From positions 1,736,001 to 1,800,000 of the forward strand of contig VNKQ01000007.1 in NCBI GenBank assembly GCA_016508695.1: a DNA stretch of 64,000 nt, given 5' to 3'. Position 1 is the first letter of the stretch, and every line of letters begins with the position of its first letter. Below are positions 21,494 to 31,936 of the stretch, one piece after another. Both the position numbers and the translations under genes were made by a program. Origin of the DNA: Hyphodiscus hymeniophilus. Its lineage: Eukaryota; Ascomycota; Leotiomycetes; Helotiales; Hyphodiscaceae. Below the pieces are notes generated by a model. The model had not been told where the DNA came from. It saw only the letters and a list, made by a program, of their open reading frames with translations, and did no database searches.

Positions 21494-22402
21494 TCATGAT
21501 AGAACAGCCGGATGTTTCCATGAAGTAGCTCCGCCGTCGACCAACACATCCTGTCCGGTAAACCAGCCGGAAGCCCCCCTAGCGCACAGGAACAATAGAG
21601 CTCCTTTGACCTCCTCGGGGTTTCCAATCCGCCCAAAGAGTGTCTCCTTCTCGAATTGCTTGACCAGATCCGGCTGCTGCTTCTGCAGACCTTGCATCAT
21701 GTCCGTCATCATGTAGCCGGGACTGAGGCTGTTGACGCGGATGCCGTACTGTCCGAGCTCCATGGCCAGAGGTTTGACTAGGCTGCGGACTGCACCCTTG
21801 GAAGCTGTGTACGCGCTGATGTTCTGTGCTGAGCTGGCGATGTGCGTGGCGATGCTGCCGACGAAGACGATGCTTCCACCGCTCTTTGATGGATCGATTG
21901 TGGAGGAAGAAGATGGATCGGTGCTGGTGGTCTTAGAAAGACGCCTGACCATGCTGTTGGCACATGCCTGGGCAACGAGGAAAGATCCCGTGAAGTTGAC
22001 CGCGAAGGTTCGCTCGATATTGCGCTTCGTTGTAGTAAGGAACGGCTCATCGGTTACAACACCCGCGGCAATAACGTTGATGTCGATTGAGGGAAATTCG
22101 GTCTCGATCTTCTGGATGGCCTCATCAATTTGTTCGGGCACCGTAATGTCCACGCGGTAGTACTGAACTTTGACGTTGTACTTGTTGCGAAGCTCGAAGA
22201 GAGCTGGTGATGGCTCGGTAAGAATGTCGAGGACGGCGATATTACAGCTGGCAGAGGCGAGTATTTCCGCAAATGCGAGACCCAATCCTCGAGCAGCACC
22301 CACGACTACGGCGGTTTGTCCTGAAAGCGAGAACTGCAATGGTGATCAGCTTGCGTTACGCTGTGGTTGATTTCGGACGAGGAGCATACTTACGAGATCC
22401 AT
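21494..22402 (-). CDS. Short-chain dehydrogenase/reductase
   Basis: A 282-residue classical SDR that uses NAD(P) to oxidise an alcohol or reduce a carbonyl. Exons are 22402-22394 and 22333-21494. The first exon is only nine bases (MDL), followed by a 60-bp intron with GTAAGT and CAG ends. An unspliced start at 22339 is possible and would change only the first residues. The cofactor motif is GAARGLG near 15-21, with a VIAAGVV strand, the catalytic serine in FVGSIAT, and YTASK as the Y-x3-K pair. A serine-rich insert (about 140-155) precedes the catalytic serine. LSPGYMMTDM and a LVDGGAT end match the family. It shares a 618-bp divergent promoter with the GMC gene, containing two CGG-N5-CGG repeats. 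The substrate is unknown; a sugar derivative is inferred. Confidence 0.9.
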
Positions 22403-22738
22403 TTCACGTAGTATTTAAAACCTTTTAAATTCTGTGCCTTGAAGATGCTCAGTTAGTTGGGTGTCTTTTAAAGATTGTTTCGTCTGAAATATGGTTTGAC
22501 GTCTACGATGGATTAAAAAAAGTTATCTGACGACTGACCCCACCCTCTCTGTTGAACGCACCTAAATATTCGGTTGCGGGTTAGTCCCGGGGATTGGCTT
22601 ACGGAAATAGTACCTGCGTGGTCTGGAGCAATACAGTACTACAGTAGCGATATTCTAGTGCGCACATGCAACGTGGAGCATGACGACCAGGTTGAAAGAC
22701 GATCTCCGCCAGAGCTAATGAGACCACTCTGGTGAAAG

Positions 22739-22749
22739 CCGTTTAGCCG
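22739..22749 (-). promoter_or_regulatory. CGG-N5-CGG direct repeat, SDR/GMC shared promoter site 1
   Basis: On the minus strand this reads CGGCTAAACGG. A third, imperfect unit (TGG) occurs at the same five-base spacing on the downstream plus-strand side (22755-22757). It is 337 bp before the SDR start and about 270 bp before the GMC start. Confidence 0.62.
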
Positions 22750-22920
22750 CTTTGCCATAGGTGGGGAACTGGAGAACATCCCCGCACTCCACCAATGGTC
22801 GACGAACAAGTCCTTGTCTGTAAAATGTGAACTCAGTGGTATCAGGTACATTGAGAAGTCATAGGATAAGGTAGTCACTACTGTCAGTTCCGCCATGTAG
22901 CGTTCAACATCTCTTGAGGT

Positions 22921-22931
22921 CGGCTAGTCGG
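22921..22931 (+). promoter_or_regulatory. CGG-N5-CGG direct repeat, SDR/GMC shared promoter site 2
   Basis: CGGCTAGTCGG lies 90 bp before the GMC start codon and keeps the CGGCTA half plus a second CGG at the same spacing. Confidence 0.6.
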
Positions 22932-23020
22932 TTACAGCATCTAAGCAGACGAGAAGTTCTTCAAATTTACCTCATAGTCCGCGTTGATAATCCGGAAGAA
23001 ACCCATTAGGCGACGTTAAC

Positions 23021-24643
23021 ATGGAAACGACCAGATTCACTCACATTGTCGTGGGCGCTGGGTCCGCAGGATGTGTTGTGACAGCAAAAATCGTAGAGAA
23101 CCCAAACTCTCACGTGCTCCTCATCGAAGCGGGTCCAGACAGCAATCCTGCAGGCGCTGAAGTGCCGCAAGGAGTCCGTAATGCTCGAAAAGTGCCAATG
23201 AAGGGTCAGTCGGAGCTATTCGATCCAACAATAGACTGGAATGTTGTCGTGGACATTCCTGGGGGTCAATCAATGATCGTCCCCCAAGCGAAGATCATGG
23301 GCGGAGGAAGCAGTATCAATGGAGGTACAGCGCTCAGGAACACTGCAGCTGACTGTAGGGAATGGGCGGGCTTGGGTAACGACTCTTGGGATTTTGATAC
23401 CGTCTCTCGAATTTACCAAGAACTCGAAGACGACGAACTGAGGGGGACTCGTGGGCTTCACCCTATTGTGCGGACTCTTCCAGATGAAGCTGGTAGGATT
23501 CAAAAAGCATTTGCAGAAAGCGCGCTCGCTTCTGGTTTTCAAGGGGTACTTGACTTCAATGAGCCAGGTGCCGAAGGAGTTGGTCCATCTCCAGTATGTC
23601 GTCGGGGTCATCAGCGTGTCAGTGCCTCAAATACTTTCATCGATCCAATTCGCGGCCGGAAGAATCTCACCATTCTCACGGGAACGGAGGTTGATATGGT
23701 GGAGTTCTCTGGGAAACGGGCGACAGGCGTCGTTCTGGCAGACGGGAGAAAAATAGCTGCCAGCGAAGAAGTTATCATTAGTGCAGGAGGTATATTTTCT
23801 CCTGCCATTCTTCAACGGTCGGGACTTGGGTCCTCATCGCTACTGAACTCGCTTGGCATATCAACAATATCGGACCTGCCGGTTGGGCACAATCTTTCAG
23901 ACCACGTTTGCATACCCATTGTTGCCAAACCGCGGATTGGCGCATACGCAAACGATGATTACTCTTTGCAAATGCAGGCTAGGTGGTCATCTTCCCTCCT
24001 CCCAGGGTGGACTGATCTCCAAATGGTGTGCTTTAGCTACCTGAATGCCCCAGTACCTAGTCCGGGCACCCAGGCACGAAGCCTTTCTGGTTCGGCCGTG
24101 GGTCACGTAGCGGGTATAGGCTGTAACCTGAATAAGCCAACATCGATGGGATCAGTCATGATCAAGTGTACCGATGCGAGAGAAGCTCCGAAAGTTGCGC
24201 CAAATTATCTGCAGACCGATCAGGATCGCAAAGCAGCTCGAGAGGTTGTACGCAAAGCTTTTGAAGTCATAACCTCCGCCCCAATGCAGCGAGTGCTAAC
24301 TGAACCAACTGGGCTCGATGTATCAATCCTTGAGTCGGACGAATCCCTTGATGACTGGATACAGAGGCAATATTCCACCACCTACCATTTCTCAGGCACG
24401 TGCCGCATGGCTGATCAAGACAAAGGAGGTGTGGTTGACCAGAGCGGACGTGTATATGGCGTACAAGGACTCAGGGTTTGCGATGCCAGTATCATACCAA
24501 CTAGTCCTGCCGCGAATACCATGTGGACCACTATGATGTTTGCTCAGAGAATTGGAAAATTGGTGGCGGCATCGTACACTGAAGAGAAATACGTGACGCA
24601 AGATTTTGATAAGAGAATGGTTCTGGGAGCTTCAAGACTGTAA
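23021..24643 (+). CDS. GMC-family FAD-dependent oxidoreductase
   Basis: A single-exon flavoprotein of 540 residues in the glucose-methanol-choline oxidoreductase family. The ADP-binding GAGSAG motif is at 13-18, followed by the LLIEAGP strand that ends in the ribose-binding glutamate. MGGGSSINGG is the first GMC signature and SAGGIFSPAILQRSG the second. The C-terminal active site has H456 in YHFSGTCRM and N499 in AANTMWT, the usual His-Asn pair. No signal peptide is present, so it is probably intracellular, unlike secreted glucose oxidases and aryl-alcohol oxidases. It is divergent from the SDR and lies in the cluster with levoglucosan kinase and a sugar transporter. Oxidation of a sugar hydroxyl, for instance to a 3-keto sugar, is a reasonable guess and not shown by the sequence. 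Confidence 0.9.
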   Translation: METTRFTHIVVGAGSAGCVVTAKIVENPNSHVLLIEAGPDSNPAGAEVPQGVRNARKVPMKGQSELFDPTIDWNVVVDIPGGQSMIVPQAKIMGGGSSINGGTALRNTAADCREWAGLGNDSWDFDTVSRIYQELEDDELRGTRGLHPIVRTLPDEAGRIQKAFAESALASGFQGVLDFNEPGAEGVGPSPVCRRGHQRVSASNTFIDPIRGRKNLTILTGTEVDMVEFSGKRATGVVLADGRKIAASEEVIISAGGIFSPAILQRSGLGSSSLLNSLGISTISDLPVGHNLSDHVCIPIVAKPRIGAYANDDYSLQMQARWSSSLLPGWTDLQMVCFSYLNAPVPSPGTQARSLSGSAVGHVAGIGCNLNKPTSMGSVMIKCTDAREAPKVAPNYLQTDQDRKAAREVVRKAFEVITSAPMQRVLTEPTGLDVSILESDESLDDWIQRQYSTTYHFSGTCRMADQDKGGVVDQSGRVYGVQGLRVCDASIIPTSPAANTMWTTMMFAQRIGKLVAASYTEEKYVTQDFDKRMVLGASRL

Positions 24644-25057
24644 ATGGCGTCTGGTGGTGAAATTAAATGCCACGTCTTGGGCAATCTTCCTGCCTGTTGC
24701 GATCGCTTGACCTTTCTGCAACTATACAGTGCAGAGTTGCGTCTAAGCCATAGTGTGAATAGCAAAGCCTCATAGGTCTTAGGCTTACTAAGTTTTTATT
24801 GTCGTAGCAGGATTGCTTGCAGTGCTTAACAATAAGCGGGTAGAAAAGAAGTACTTAGTGCATCTTACTGACTTCCGTAAGCTCCGTCTATCAGTGGAGG
24901 AAAGATCTGCCCAAGACAGTTCCTGTTGGTAACACTTCGGTAGCTACGGTACTGAGACTGCCATGAAGTATTCGTAATGTTATTTGGTGGTGTCGAAGGG
25001 ATGAAGCTACCTACCTACCTATCCTACAAAGATGAATCAGGAATACCTTACTGTATC

Positions 25058-25113
25058 AGGTTCCAGTGCACGTGATCGTGCTAGCCTAGAATAGGCTAGA
25101 AAGTGGTTCAAAC
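25058..25113 (+). repeat. Palindromic element, copy B
   Basis: The core CTAGCCTAGAATAGGCTAG at 25081-25099 is a near-perfect palindrome, with TGCACGTGA on one side and AAAGTG on the other. It matches the reverse complement of copy A at 14867-14922 at roughly 80% over 56 bp. It lies about 230 bp upstream of the CGG-N5 arrays in the transporter promoter. Confidence 0.7.
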
Positions 25114-25343
25114 AGTCTCCAATCACATCACGGTCTGCTCTGTACTCGTGGATTCATTTACTAGGACATTAAACATACGATGTAGCGTAAGCTGACCGAG
25201 ACACTACTTTCGTTATGGCTATATGCAGATATGCCTCGGCCTACACATATCGAATGCCTCAAGCTCTATGAGCATAAGGCAGGAAAGCGAGTCGATGGTT
25301 TGGAATGGTTGTGTATCACGTGTGCCGTCCTCACAGCTCGTAG

Positions 25344-25362
25344 CCGTGTAGCCGCGTAGCCG
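25344..25362 (-). promoter_or_regulatory. Triple CGG-N5 direct repeat, transporter promoter array 1
   Basis: On the minus strand three CGG triplets are spaced by five bases (CGG-CTACG-CGG-CTACA-CGG). An imperfect fourth unit (AGG on the minus strand, 25368-25370) continues the same register. Confidence 0.68.
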
Positions 25363-25412
25363 TCCAGCCTGCCCTCCCATGATTCGAGCAATCGCGACGT
25401 TTGGACGTTCAG

Positions 25413-25423
25413 CCGTGTAGCCG
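25413..25423 (-). promoter_or_regulatory. CGG-N5-CGG direct repeat, transporter promoter array 2
   Basis: The minus strand reads CGGCTACACGG, identical to kinase promoter site 2. The local sequence repeats array 1 almost exactly, so this looks like a duplicated site 51 bp away. It is about 390 bp before the transporter start. Confidence 0.65.
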
Positions 25424-25812
25424 CGTAGCATTAGTTTTCTGATCTTCAAGCCTTCCAGCTTACAGCATTCCACTTGCAGTCTGCAAAGGGCCACCCTCTC
25501 CGCATTTACCAAGGCTTTGGAAGAGCAGGCGTCTGGGGACCCCTCGGGAAAGAGAGCGTCATCCGGATGTGGACGGAGTAATGGGGAGAAAAAAGGCCAA
25601 CGGGTTTGGCCAATTTACTAGTCGAACGGACTACTTTTCCATCACGCGAGAACTGTCTGTCTGTGTGTGTATATATACACATATATATGTATCGCTACTC
25701 CATTACTTTTCTCGGATGCGATATCTTGAGCTTCTCTTCGAAATCTTCTTCCTATCCATTCTCGACAAGTCAACCCTCGCTCTCACTCTTCTTCCTATAC
25801 TCTTTCGCCACT

Positions 25813-27524
25813 ATGGTTTTCCAGCCATGGCGAGCCATACCGGGCAAGACCCTCCTTCTCCTGCTGAACTTATTCAGTGCCGTCGCTCTGGTCTATGAAG
25901 GCTACAATCAAGGTGTCTACGGTTCCGTTTCTGGCACCTCGGGGTTCATCAACATGTCCAAGCTTGCCACCAACAGTGATGGTGCGGTCACCGATACCAC
26001 AAAGCAAGGCGGACTCGCTGCCGCATATTACTTTGGAGCAATGTTTGGTGGCTTCATTGGCGGTTGGGCCGGAGACAGATTCGGACGAAAGAAGGGAGCC
26101 TTCATGGGCGCAATTCTCTCTCTCCTTGGTTCTGCTCTTCAAGCAGGTTCAGTCAACACGAACATGTTCATCTGTGCCAGGGTGATTGCTGGTCTTGGAA
26201 TTGGTTTCATCAATGTCCTCATCCCGTCCTGGGTATCTGAGCTGTCGGAGGCACATGATCGCGGCTCAAACTTCTCTCTAGTGTTCGTTGCCAACTTCCT
26301 CGGCATCTTCCTGGCCAACTGGATCAACTTTGGTGTCCGTACGAGTAACACAACCTTTCAATGGCGATTCCCCCTTGGATTCATGTGCATACCTATGCTC
26401 TTGGTTGCTGTCACGGTGGTGATGGTTCCAGGTGAGTTTTCTTTCCAGGTACCGGCAGTTTTTGAGTGGGGACTAACGCATTTCAAGAATCACCTCGATG
26501 GCTCATGGCACATCATCGCAGACAAGAAGCGGTCGACATCCTTTGCAAAATCAGAGGAGACAGAGATGTCCATGACGAAAGCATCGCGAGGGAGGTAGAA
26601 TTACTCGAGGCCGTCGTCGAAGCATCGTACCACAAGCGAAACGACTATCTCAACATTTTCCTTGGTGGACGATATTCTGGAAAACTTCATTTCGGTCGTC
26701 GTGCGATTCTTGGCCTTGCTCTGCAGCAAATCCAGCAGTGGACCGGTATTTTGGTTATGGTGTCTTGGGCCGCAAAGTTGTTTGAACTCTCGGGCTTCGA
26801 CTCTTACAAATCTTCCTGGATGTCTGGATTGCTGAACACCTTTGGTGTTATTGGCACTGCAGCGGCCGCCCTCGTCATCGATCGTATTGGTCGCAGAAAG
26901 TCTCTTCAGATCTCATTCATAATTCAAGGAGTGTCACTCTTCCTCGTTGCCGCGCTTCTGAAAAAATCCGAAGACTACGCCGTTACAAACCCATCACTAT
27001 CCCATGCTATCGGAACTGCAGGCTCGGCATTCACTTACAGCTTCGTCTTCTTCTTCTGCATGTTCAACATCGTACCCTGCTGGATCTACGGCACCGAGAT
27101 CTGGCCACAAGAGGTTCGCGCCAAGGGCTATTCATTCACCATTCTGGGCTGGGCCATTGGTTGTGGCACGACAACCTTTGTCATCCCCATCATGCTGGGT
27201 AACATCGGCTGGTGGTCGTTCATCTTCTTCGGCGCCATGAACATCGTCGTCATGCCCATCATCCACTTCTTCTACCCCGAGACAGCCGGCCGTTCGCTCG
27301 AAGAAGTCGACCTCTTGTTCGCAAGCGACAGTCCGTTTGTCAGCGCCAACATGGCAGAATACGACCGTCGTGTAGCGGAGGCCGGGGGCAGCATAGCTGT
27401 TGCTGCTAGGAAGCTGCTCGATGAAGTCGATGGCGCAACGGACTTGGACCCAAGGAGGACCTCGGTCCACGATGCTGAGTTTGGAATGTCGAAAAAGTTA
27501 GAAGCTGAGGTGGAGTCTAAGTAG
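25813..27524 (+). CDS. MFS sugar transporter
   Basis: A plasma-membrane sugar porter of the major facilitator superfamily, 551 residues with about twelve membrane spans. Exons are 25813-26431 and 26488-27524, joined across a 56-bp intron that restores the PESPRWL signature. Other family motifs are GDRFGRKKG between spans 2 and 3, RVIAGLGIG, IDRIGRRKSL between spans 8 and 9 and PETAGRSLEEVD after span 12. Long cytosolic tails at the C-terminus are typical of fungal members. The start is the ATG that gives MVFQPWRAIPGK. The frame is open further upstream but there is only leader-like sequence. Its promoter carries two CGG-N5 arrays shared with the other cluster genes, so import of the kinase substrate is a natural hypothesis. 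The substrate cannot be read from sequence. Confidence 0.92.
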
Positions 27525-28087
27525 GGTGTGTAACGTATCGCCTCTGGCCTAGCTGTTACGACTGGAATGTTGGCTGAGGCCGGGATACTGTCACGGATCA
27601 AAGGGTATATAACTAGCTGTATTAAATACCCAAGTATGTATGGGATGTTATATTTGACTTAAGCATGAAGCTTCTATCTACAAATCAAATACTCTGGACT
27701 TGTACAGAACCTCGCTATAACTGATCTCATGAACTTTCCAATCTTGCAGTTGACTCAGAACTATATAACCAAATGCTCGCCGTGTGGGGACAAGGTTAAG
27801 AGCGCTCTAGACATGCATGGACTGTATGGCATGCACCTAGTGACACATCGGGCTGTATGGCAGGCAGCTTCCAGGAATATGGTTTCAGATTCAGAAACTA
27901 CACATATTGAGAAATATGTTACGAGAAGAAAACAGTCCGTCAATATTGAAAAATAACGAGTGAGTCCAAGTTTACGCCCCCGATTCCATTCATTGCCTGA
28001 TACCCGTGTCCCATCCCAATTCAAAGAGACGGTAAAGCTGTCCAAGCAGATGCTGAAGCATGAATACAAATGAAACTCTCCGATATC
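27525..28087. other. Convergent intergenic region
   Basis: A 563-bp AT-rich spacer between two gene 3' ends, marking the right edge of the sugar cluster. No CGG-N5 repeats or genes seen. Confidence 0.5.
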
Positions 28088-29533
28088 TTAGATCCTCCTA
28101 GAATTATCACATTGTTCTATAAAGCGATATATTCCTTCGAGGCCCTCATAGTCCGAAGTGTTTGGGTGTTCGCTTGGCTTGGTGAAATAAGCGGAACCGC
28201 TCTCACTTCCTTCCATAGATTCATAGCCTTCTAGCCAGGGATTTGCGTCGACGTCGTCGATCTCCTCATAGTCATGCCCGCTTTGAGAGCGTAAAGAACC
28301 ACCTGGAGATGACAAGGTATATTCCGAGGAGGGTGCAAATGGAAACATTAAGGCCACTTGACATCCCCCGGTTTTATCGAAATCGAGATCTTGGTGCACG
28401 ATTCCTCGCTGAACACCAACTTCTTCGCATAAACGTTCGACAGTTTCTGCATCGCAGCCTGGGAAGCGTACACGAAGAACAGAATTGGCTTCCAAAGTAA
28501 TGGGGAGATCACCGAGCGACGAAAGACGCTTGAGATCGTTCATCGTAGCTGCAAAATCCTTGAGAGCACGGGAGAAATCGACAGACAGGACCTCGAGGAA
28601 GCCGACAGTGTTCAAATTTGGTGCAGATAGCTCCATCGGCGAACCGAACGGAAAAGCAGCAGCGAGTGGACTCAAAGCCGTGACTGTAGGGTTGACGCCT
28701 TAATCATGAATCAGTTCTTGACGGACATCTCAGGAGGATCAAATAGAGTGTTCTTTGGACTTACTGAAGTCGACGAAGGAGCCAGGAGCGTTTCTAGATA
28801 CGGACCGCAATCTTCGGCCGGTCTCATCCTGGAGGCTACTAACACTACGATATTTCTTTTCCCCACCCGGACTAAGACCATCGAATTGTGCCTTGTGACC
28901 AGAGAGCCAGAATGCTCGTACAGCGGCAGAAACATTGTTGACTACTTGTGCAGAGGCAGCGGGCGTATGGGAAAAGTAGCGGGCTCCATTTGTTCTTCCT
29001 CCACCTAGACTGTAACCTCCAGATGTGCGAGAAAGTGTACCACCAGTCAGGTTTGGGCGCAAAGTCGAGGCGAACGGCGCCCTTGTTGTTAAGCGAGATA
29101 CATTTGTCGCAGTTGCTGAAGAAGGGAAGGCTGAACGGTTGTACTTAAATGCATGTGCCTGGCCTACGGAGGTTATTATCTGGCAAAAAAACAGATGCCA
29201 GGTGAGAAGAGCTCACCAGTACTCATGAATCGCCGGACGGCCGCATTTATCGTGCTGTGTGTAGTGTACCATCGTCCTCCTTTGGCTTGACGAAGGCGGG
29301 CAATGGGGTGAATGGGGTGACGAGGAGAGTTTCGGACAAGTATGGGTTGAAGCTCGCTATTGAGAGGACGAGATGCCTCTGCAAGACGAGCTTTGAGTAA
29401 AGTCGAAGCCTTCTTGAACGTGTGCCTATTCAGCTGTCAGTTCATGAATAGAACCGCAACGAACCTTCATCTGACAATAAACTTACCGGAGCATCCTCAT
29501 GGCTATGGGAGCCCAAACTCCTGCTGCGGCCAT
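28088..29533 (-). CDS. Conserved fungal protein of unknown function, probably mitochondrial
   Basis: Four exons (29533-29487, 29425-29217, 29115-28765, 28698-28088) splice into 405 residues with correct phases. Introns are 61, 101 and 66 bp. The N-terminal 100 residues are basic and rich in R, A, S and T with no acidic cluster, which suggests a mitochondrial or disordered leader. A segment with RYFSHTPAASAQVVNNVSAAVRAFWLSG follows near 125-150. The C-terminal half (about 205-360) appears folded, with FLEVLSVDFSRALKDF and an acidic tail. I recall fungal proteins of this shape carrying the label casein kinase II beta 2 subunit, but I see no CK2-beta zinc motif, so I do not adopt that name. It is not recognised beyond conservation-like composition. 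Confidence 0.7.
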
Positions 29534-30501
29534 GGTAGACAACAGCAGAGAAGGCTGGATACAAAATTAGTTGTTGATGTAGAGAAGGCGATAAACGTCA
29601 GGAGGAACTACCTTATTGATAACAGCATTCGCCACATCTTACGGTGTACAGTAGCTCCAGCCACAGATTAGTGTAATGCTAGTCTAAACATGAACTAGAG
29701 CAACGCACGGGCCATGCGAATATTCTTCTCTTTGAATTTCGAGAGCTTCTTCCTTTGAATTCTCTCACCCACATTCGCAACAACCCGACGTCTTCGCTAC
29801 ATTGCTACACTTCCAGTATCGAGATGTGAAGTTCACTTCGAGATCTAGTGCGTACGGAAGCTACAAGCTTACGCTCTCCTCTTCTCCAACTCATGTAAGC
29901 TCACCCACAACATCTACCATTCTTTGCTGTCCATTCCATGATGAGAGTATAACACAATTGAACAATCCAACTCTTACATCACAATGGGGATTTGTATCTA
30001 CTATTCTGAGCTTTCAGTACTCGTCTGAACCTCTTGTCATTCTAAATAGACTGGTCTGCTAACTTCTCCGCAGTAATACAAATTACTTTAACTTGTCCGG
30101 GTTCCCTCTGCGAGATGGCTCAGACTGCTTCAAGTCCACTCGGATCCTCTTAATATAACCATAAAGGTTCGTAATAGACTGTTTTCCCGCAATCTCTGCC
30201 CCGGGTGTGATGATTATTCGACACAATATAGGAATTCCTCATTCTGAAGTTATCATGTTGATTTTGTCTGCATTAAGTTTCAGCCTTGTCTGACCCATCA
30301 ACTTACCTATCATTTTATGACCTACGTTTTGATCTTTTGCTAATCAGAACATTGCATCAGGTACGAATGATCCTCTGCAAGCCTTTCCTCTTTACATTAC
30401 ATGACGAACTTTGAACGAACGGGCGGACAGACTGCGCATTCCTGCTCCTGCTCTCATCAAAAACGAGGCGTACAAACCTTGTGAGGGTAGGCGGTCAGGA
30501 C
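29534..30501. other. AT-rich intergenic region
   Basis: About 1 kb rich in T and short open frames; a promoter for the minus-strand gene ending at 29533 must be here. No repeat or gene is supported. Confidence 0.4.
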
Positions 30502-31435
30502 ATGCTTGTTGAGAACTCGTCAGCTGATCCAATGCATATGGACTCGGAATCATTGAAGTCGCCTGATACGAAGCCTCATGCTAATACTTGTTTAGGTATA
30601 CATTAGCTTCTTCCCTACTTGTCTTCTAGCCCATAACCAACATGATGAAACTTATTCACACTGTTTGAAGCGGACTATGTCCGTTGCTGAACGTACAACC
30701 AAATCTGATTTAATGAGGTATGTACTACGACTCAATACGGGAGAACTTTTCGCTGACCTTTCCAGCCTGAAATTTCTTGGTTCCTTGCATTCCTTATGGA
30801 CTTGCTATATGATCTCGTATCAATAAACTTGCTGATATCCTCGGGTGGACGTAGGTATGTCGAAACAGAAGGTGTATTCTATGGATTTATGCGAGATTGT
30901 AAGCTTCCTCATCTACTTTTCACCGACCTTTGTTATTCTGATGAACCCAAATATTCGCTGTGTTCTTTCCGAGTCAACCTTTGACGAAACATATATTTCA
31001 CCTTGGAGAACTGATACGTACTCACGTTACACTTCCGCAATTTCATGCCGAGTCTTGTGTCACAAGCTAACGTTTGTTCAGCTCCAAATGTGGTTATATT
31101 CCGGGGTTCGGAACCCTCATTATAACACAATATATAATATATGCATTTATTCTACATTGCTGTTCCTTCGTGTTTTGCCCAATGAGTGTTAACTGTCCTG
31201 CCTATGATATTCAATCTTGCTCGTTTCATAACAAGTTTGCATCAAATGATTCACATCAATTGCACCCGGCTGCCAAGCCATTGAGAATGAACGAGAACAA
31301 GCACCAAGGTCAACAAAGTGAGGAGCAAGCAATCGATATCACTAGAAGTAGTGGAGAGCTCTGGAACCGCAGAGAGGAAGTCTTTCCAGGCGAAGGAGAG
31401 CGGGCCATGAGGAAATACGTCGACTCGGCTATGTG
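30502..31435 (+). other. Possible small multi-exon gene or transcribed region, unrecognised
   Basis: Several short frames can be chained. An ATG frame at 30502-30595 could join 30630-30717 and 30855-30898 through GT-AG ends with matching phases. A separate hydrophilic frame ends in a stop at 31433-31435 and contains an ATG at 31287 (49 codons, ending MRKYVDSAM). The first putative intron is only 34 bp, which is shorter than any secure intron in the window, and I could not join the third piece to the last exon in frame. It may be a real small gene with a structure I have wrong, a noncoding transcript, or chance. No domain is recognised. Confidence 0.25.
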
Positions 31436-31936
31436 ACCCAACCCGACTATCTTTTCAAATATAATTTCGTGGCATATTTCTTTAAACTGTAGAAGAGCGC
31501 GAATCTTCGATATTTCTTAATCTTAGCGTCTCTTCTGTTGTTGTTATCGTTGACCAACGGTCAGACATCACCATCGATAAGACCATTGTTGTATAATTTA
31601 CACAGACGGCAGACTATCTACTGCCACTTCCACTTCCGTTTGTTGCATTTCTGAGATGGTTATACGAAATGCTTTTAGCTGGCGATGGATTGTTGTTCAA
31701 CTTGCCCTAGCACTTTACAGAGCATGGAATTACTTATATCTGTTGAAAGGGTCGGATGCGTTTGTAATTCTGGACGAGTGCCAGAGGACTCTGCAGATAT
31801 ATTCAAATACTCAGTGGGCTTCCCTATATATACTCAATTCGCAGCTGCTTCACCTTCACCCTCACTCGGCCAACATTGTTGCGACCCATCTCGGAGATGT
31901 CCAGGGCTGCCACCCACCCCTCTCCCCCGAACATGT

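Larger units (their letters stand above)
24644..25812. other. Promoter region of the sugar transporter gene
   Basis: A 1.17-kb spacer between the GMC stop codon and the transporter start. It contains palindromic element copy B and two CGG-N5 arrays. A short minus-strand frame at 25219-25512 is created partly by the repeated arrays and is not a gene. The last 150 bases are C/T-rich, as expected of a leader. Confidence 0.6.

Noticed and set aside
25219..25512. Minus-strand frame with repeated RGYTA-like residues
   Set aside because: The peptide repeat is only a translation of the CGG-N5 regulatory arrays.
28088..29533. Naming this gene a casein kinase II beta subunit
   Set aside because: No CK2-beta zinc-finger cysteines or other family motifs are visible, so the name is probably a propagated error.
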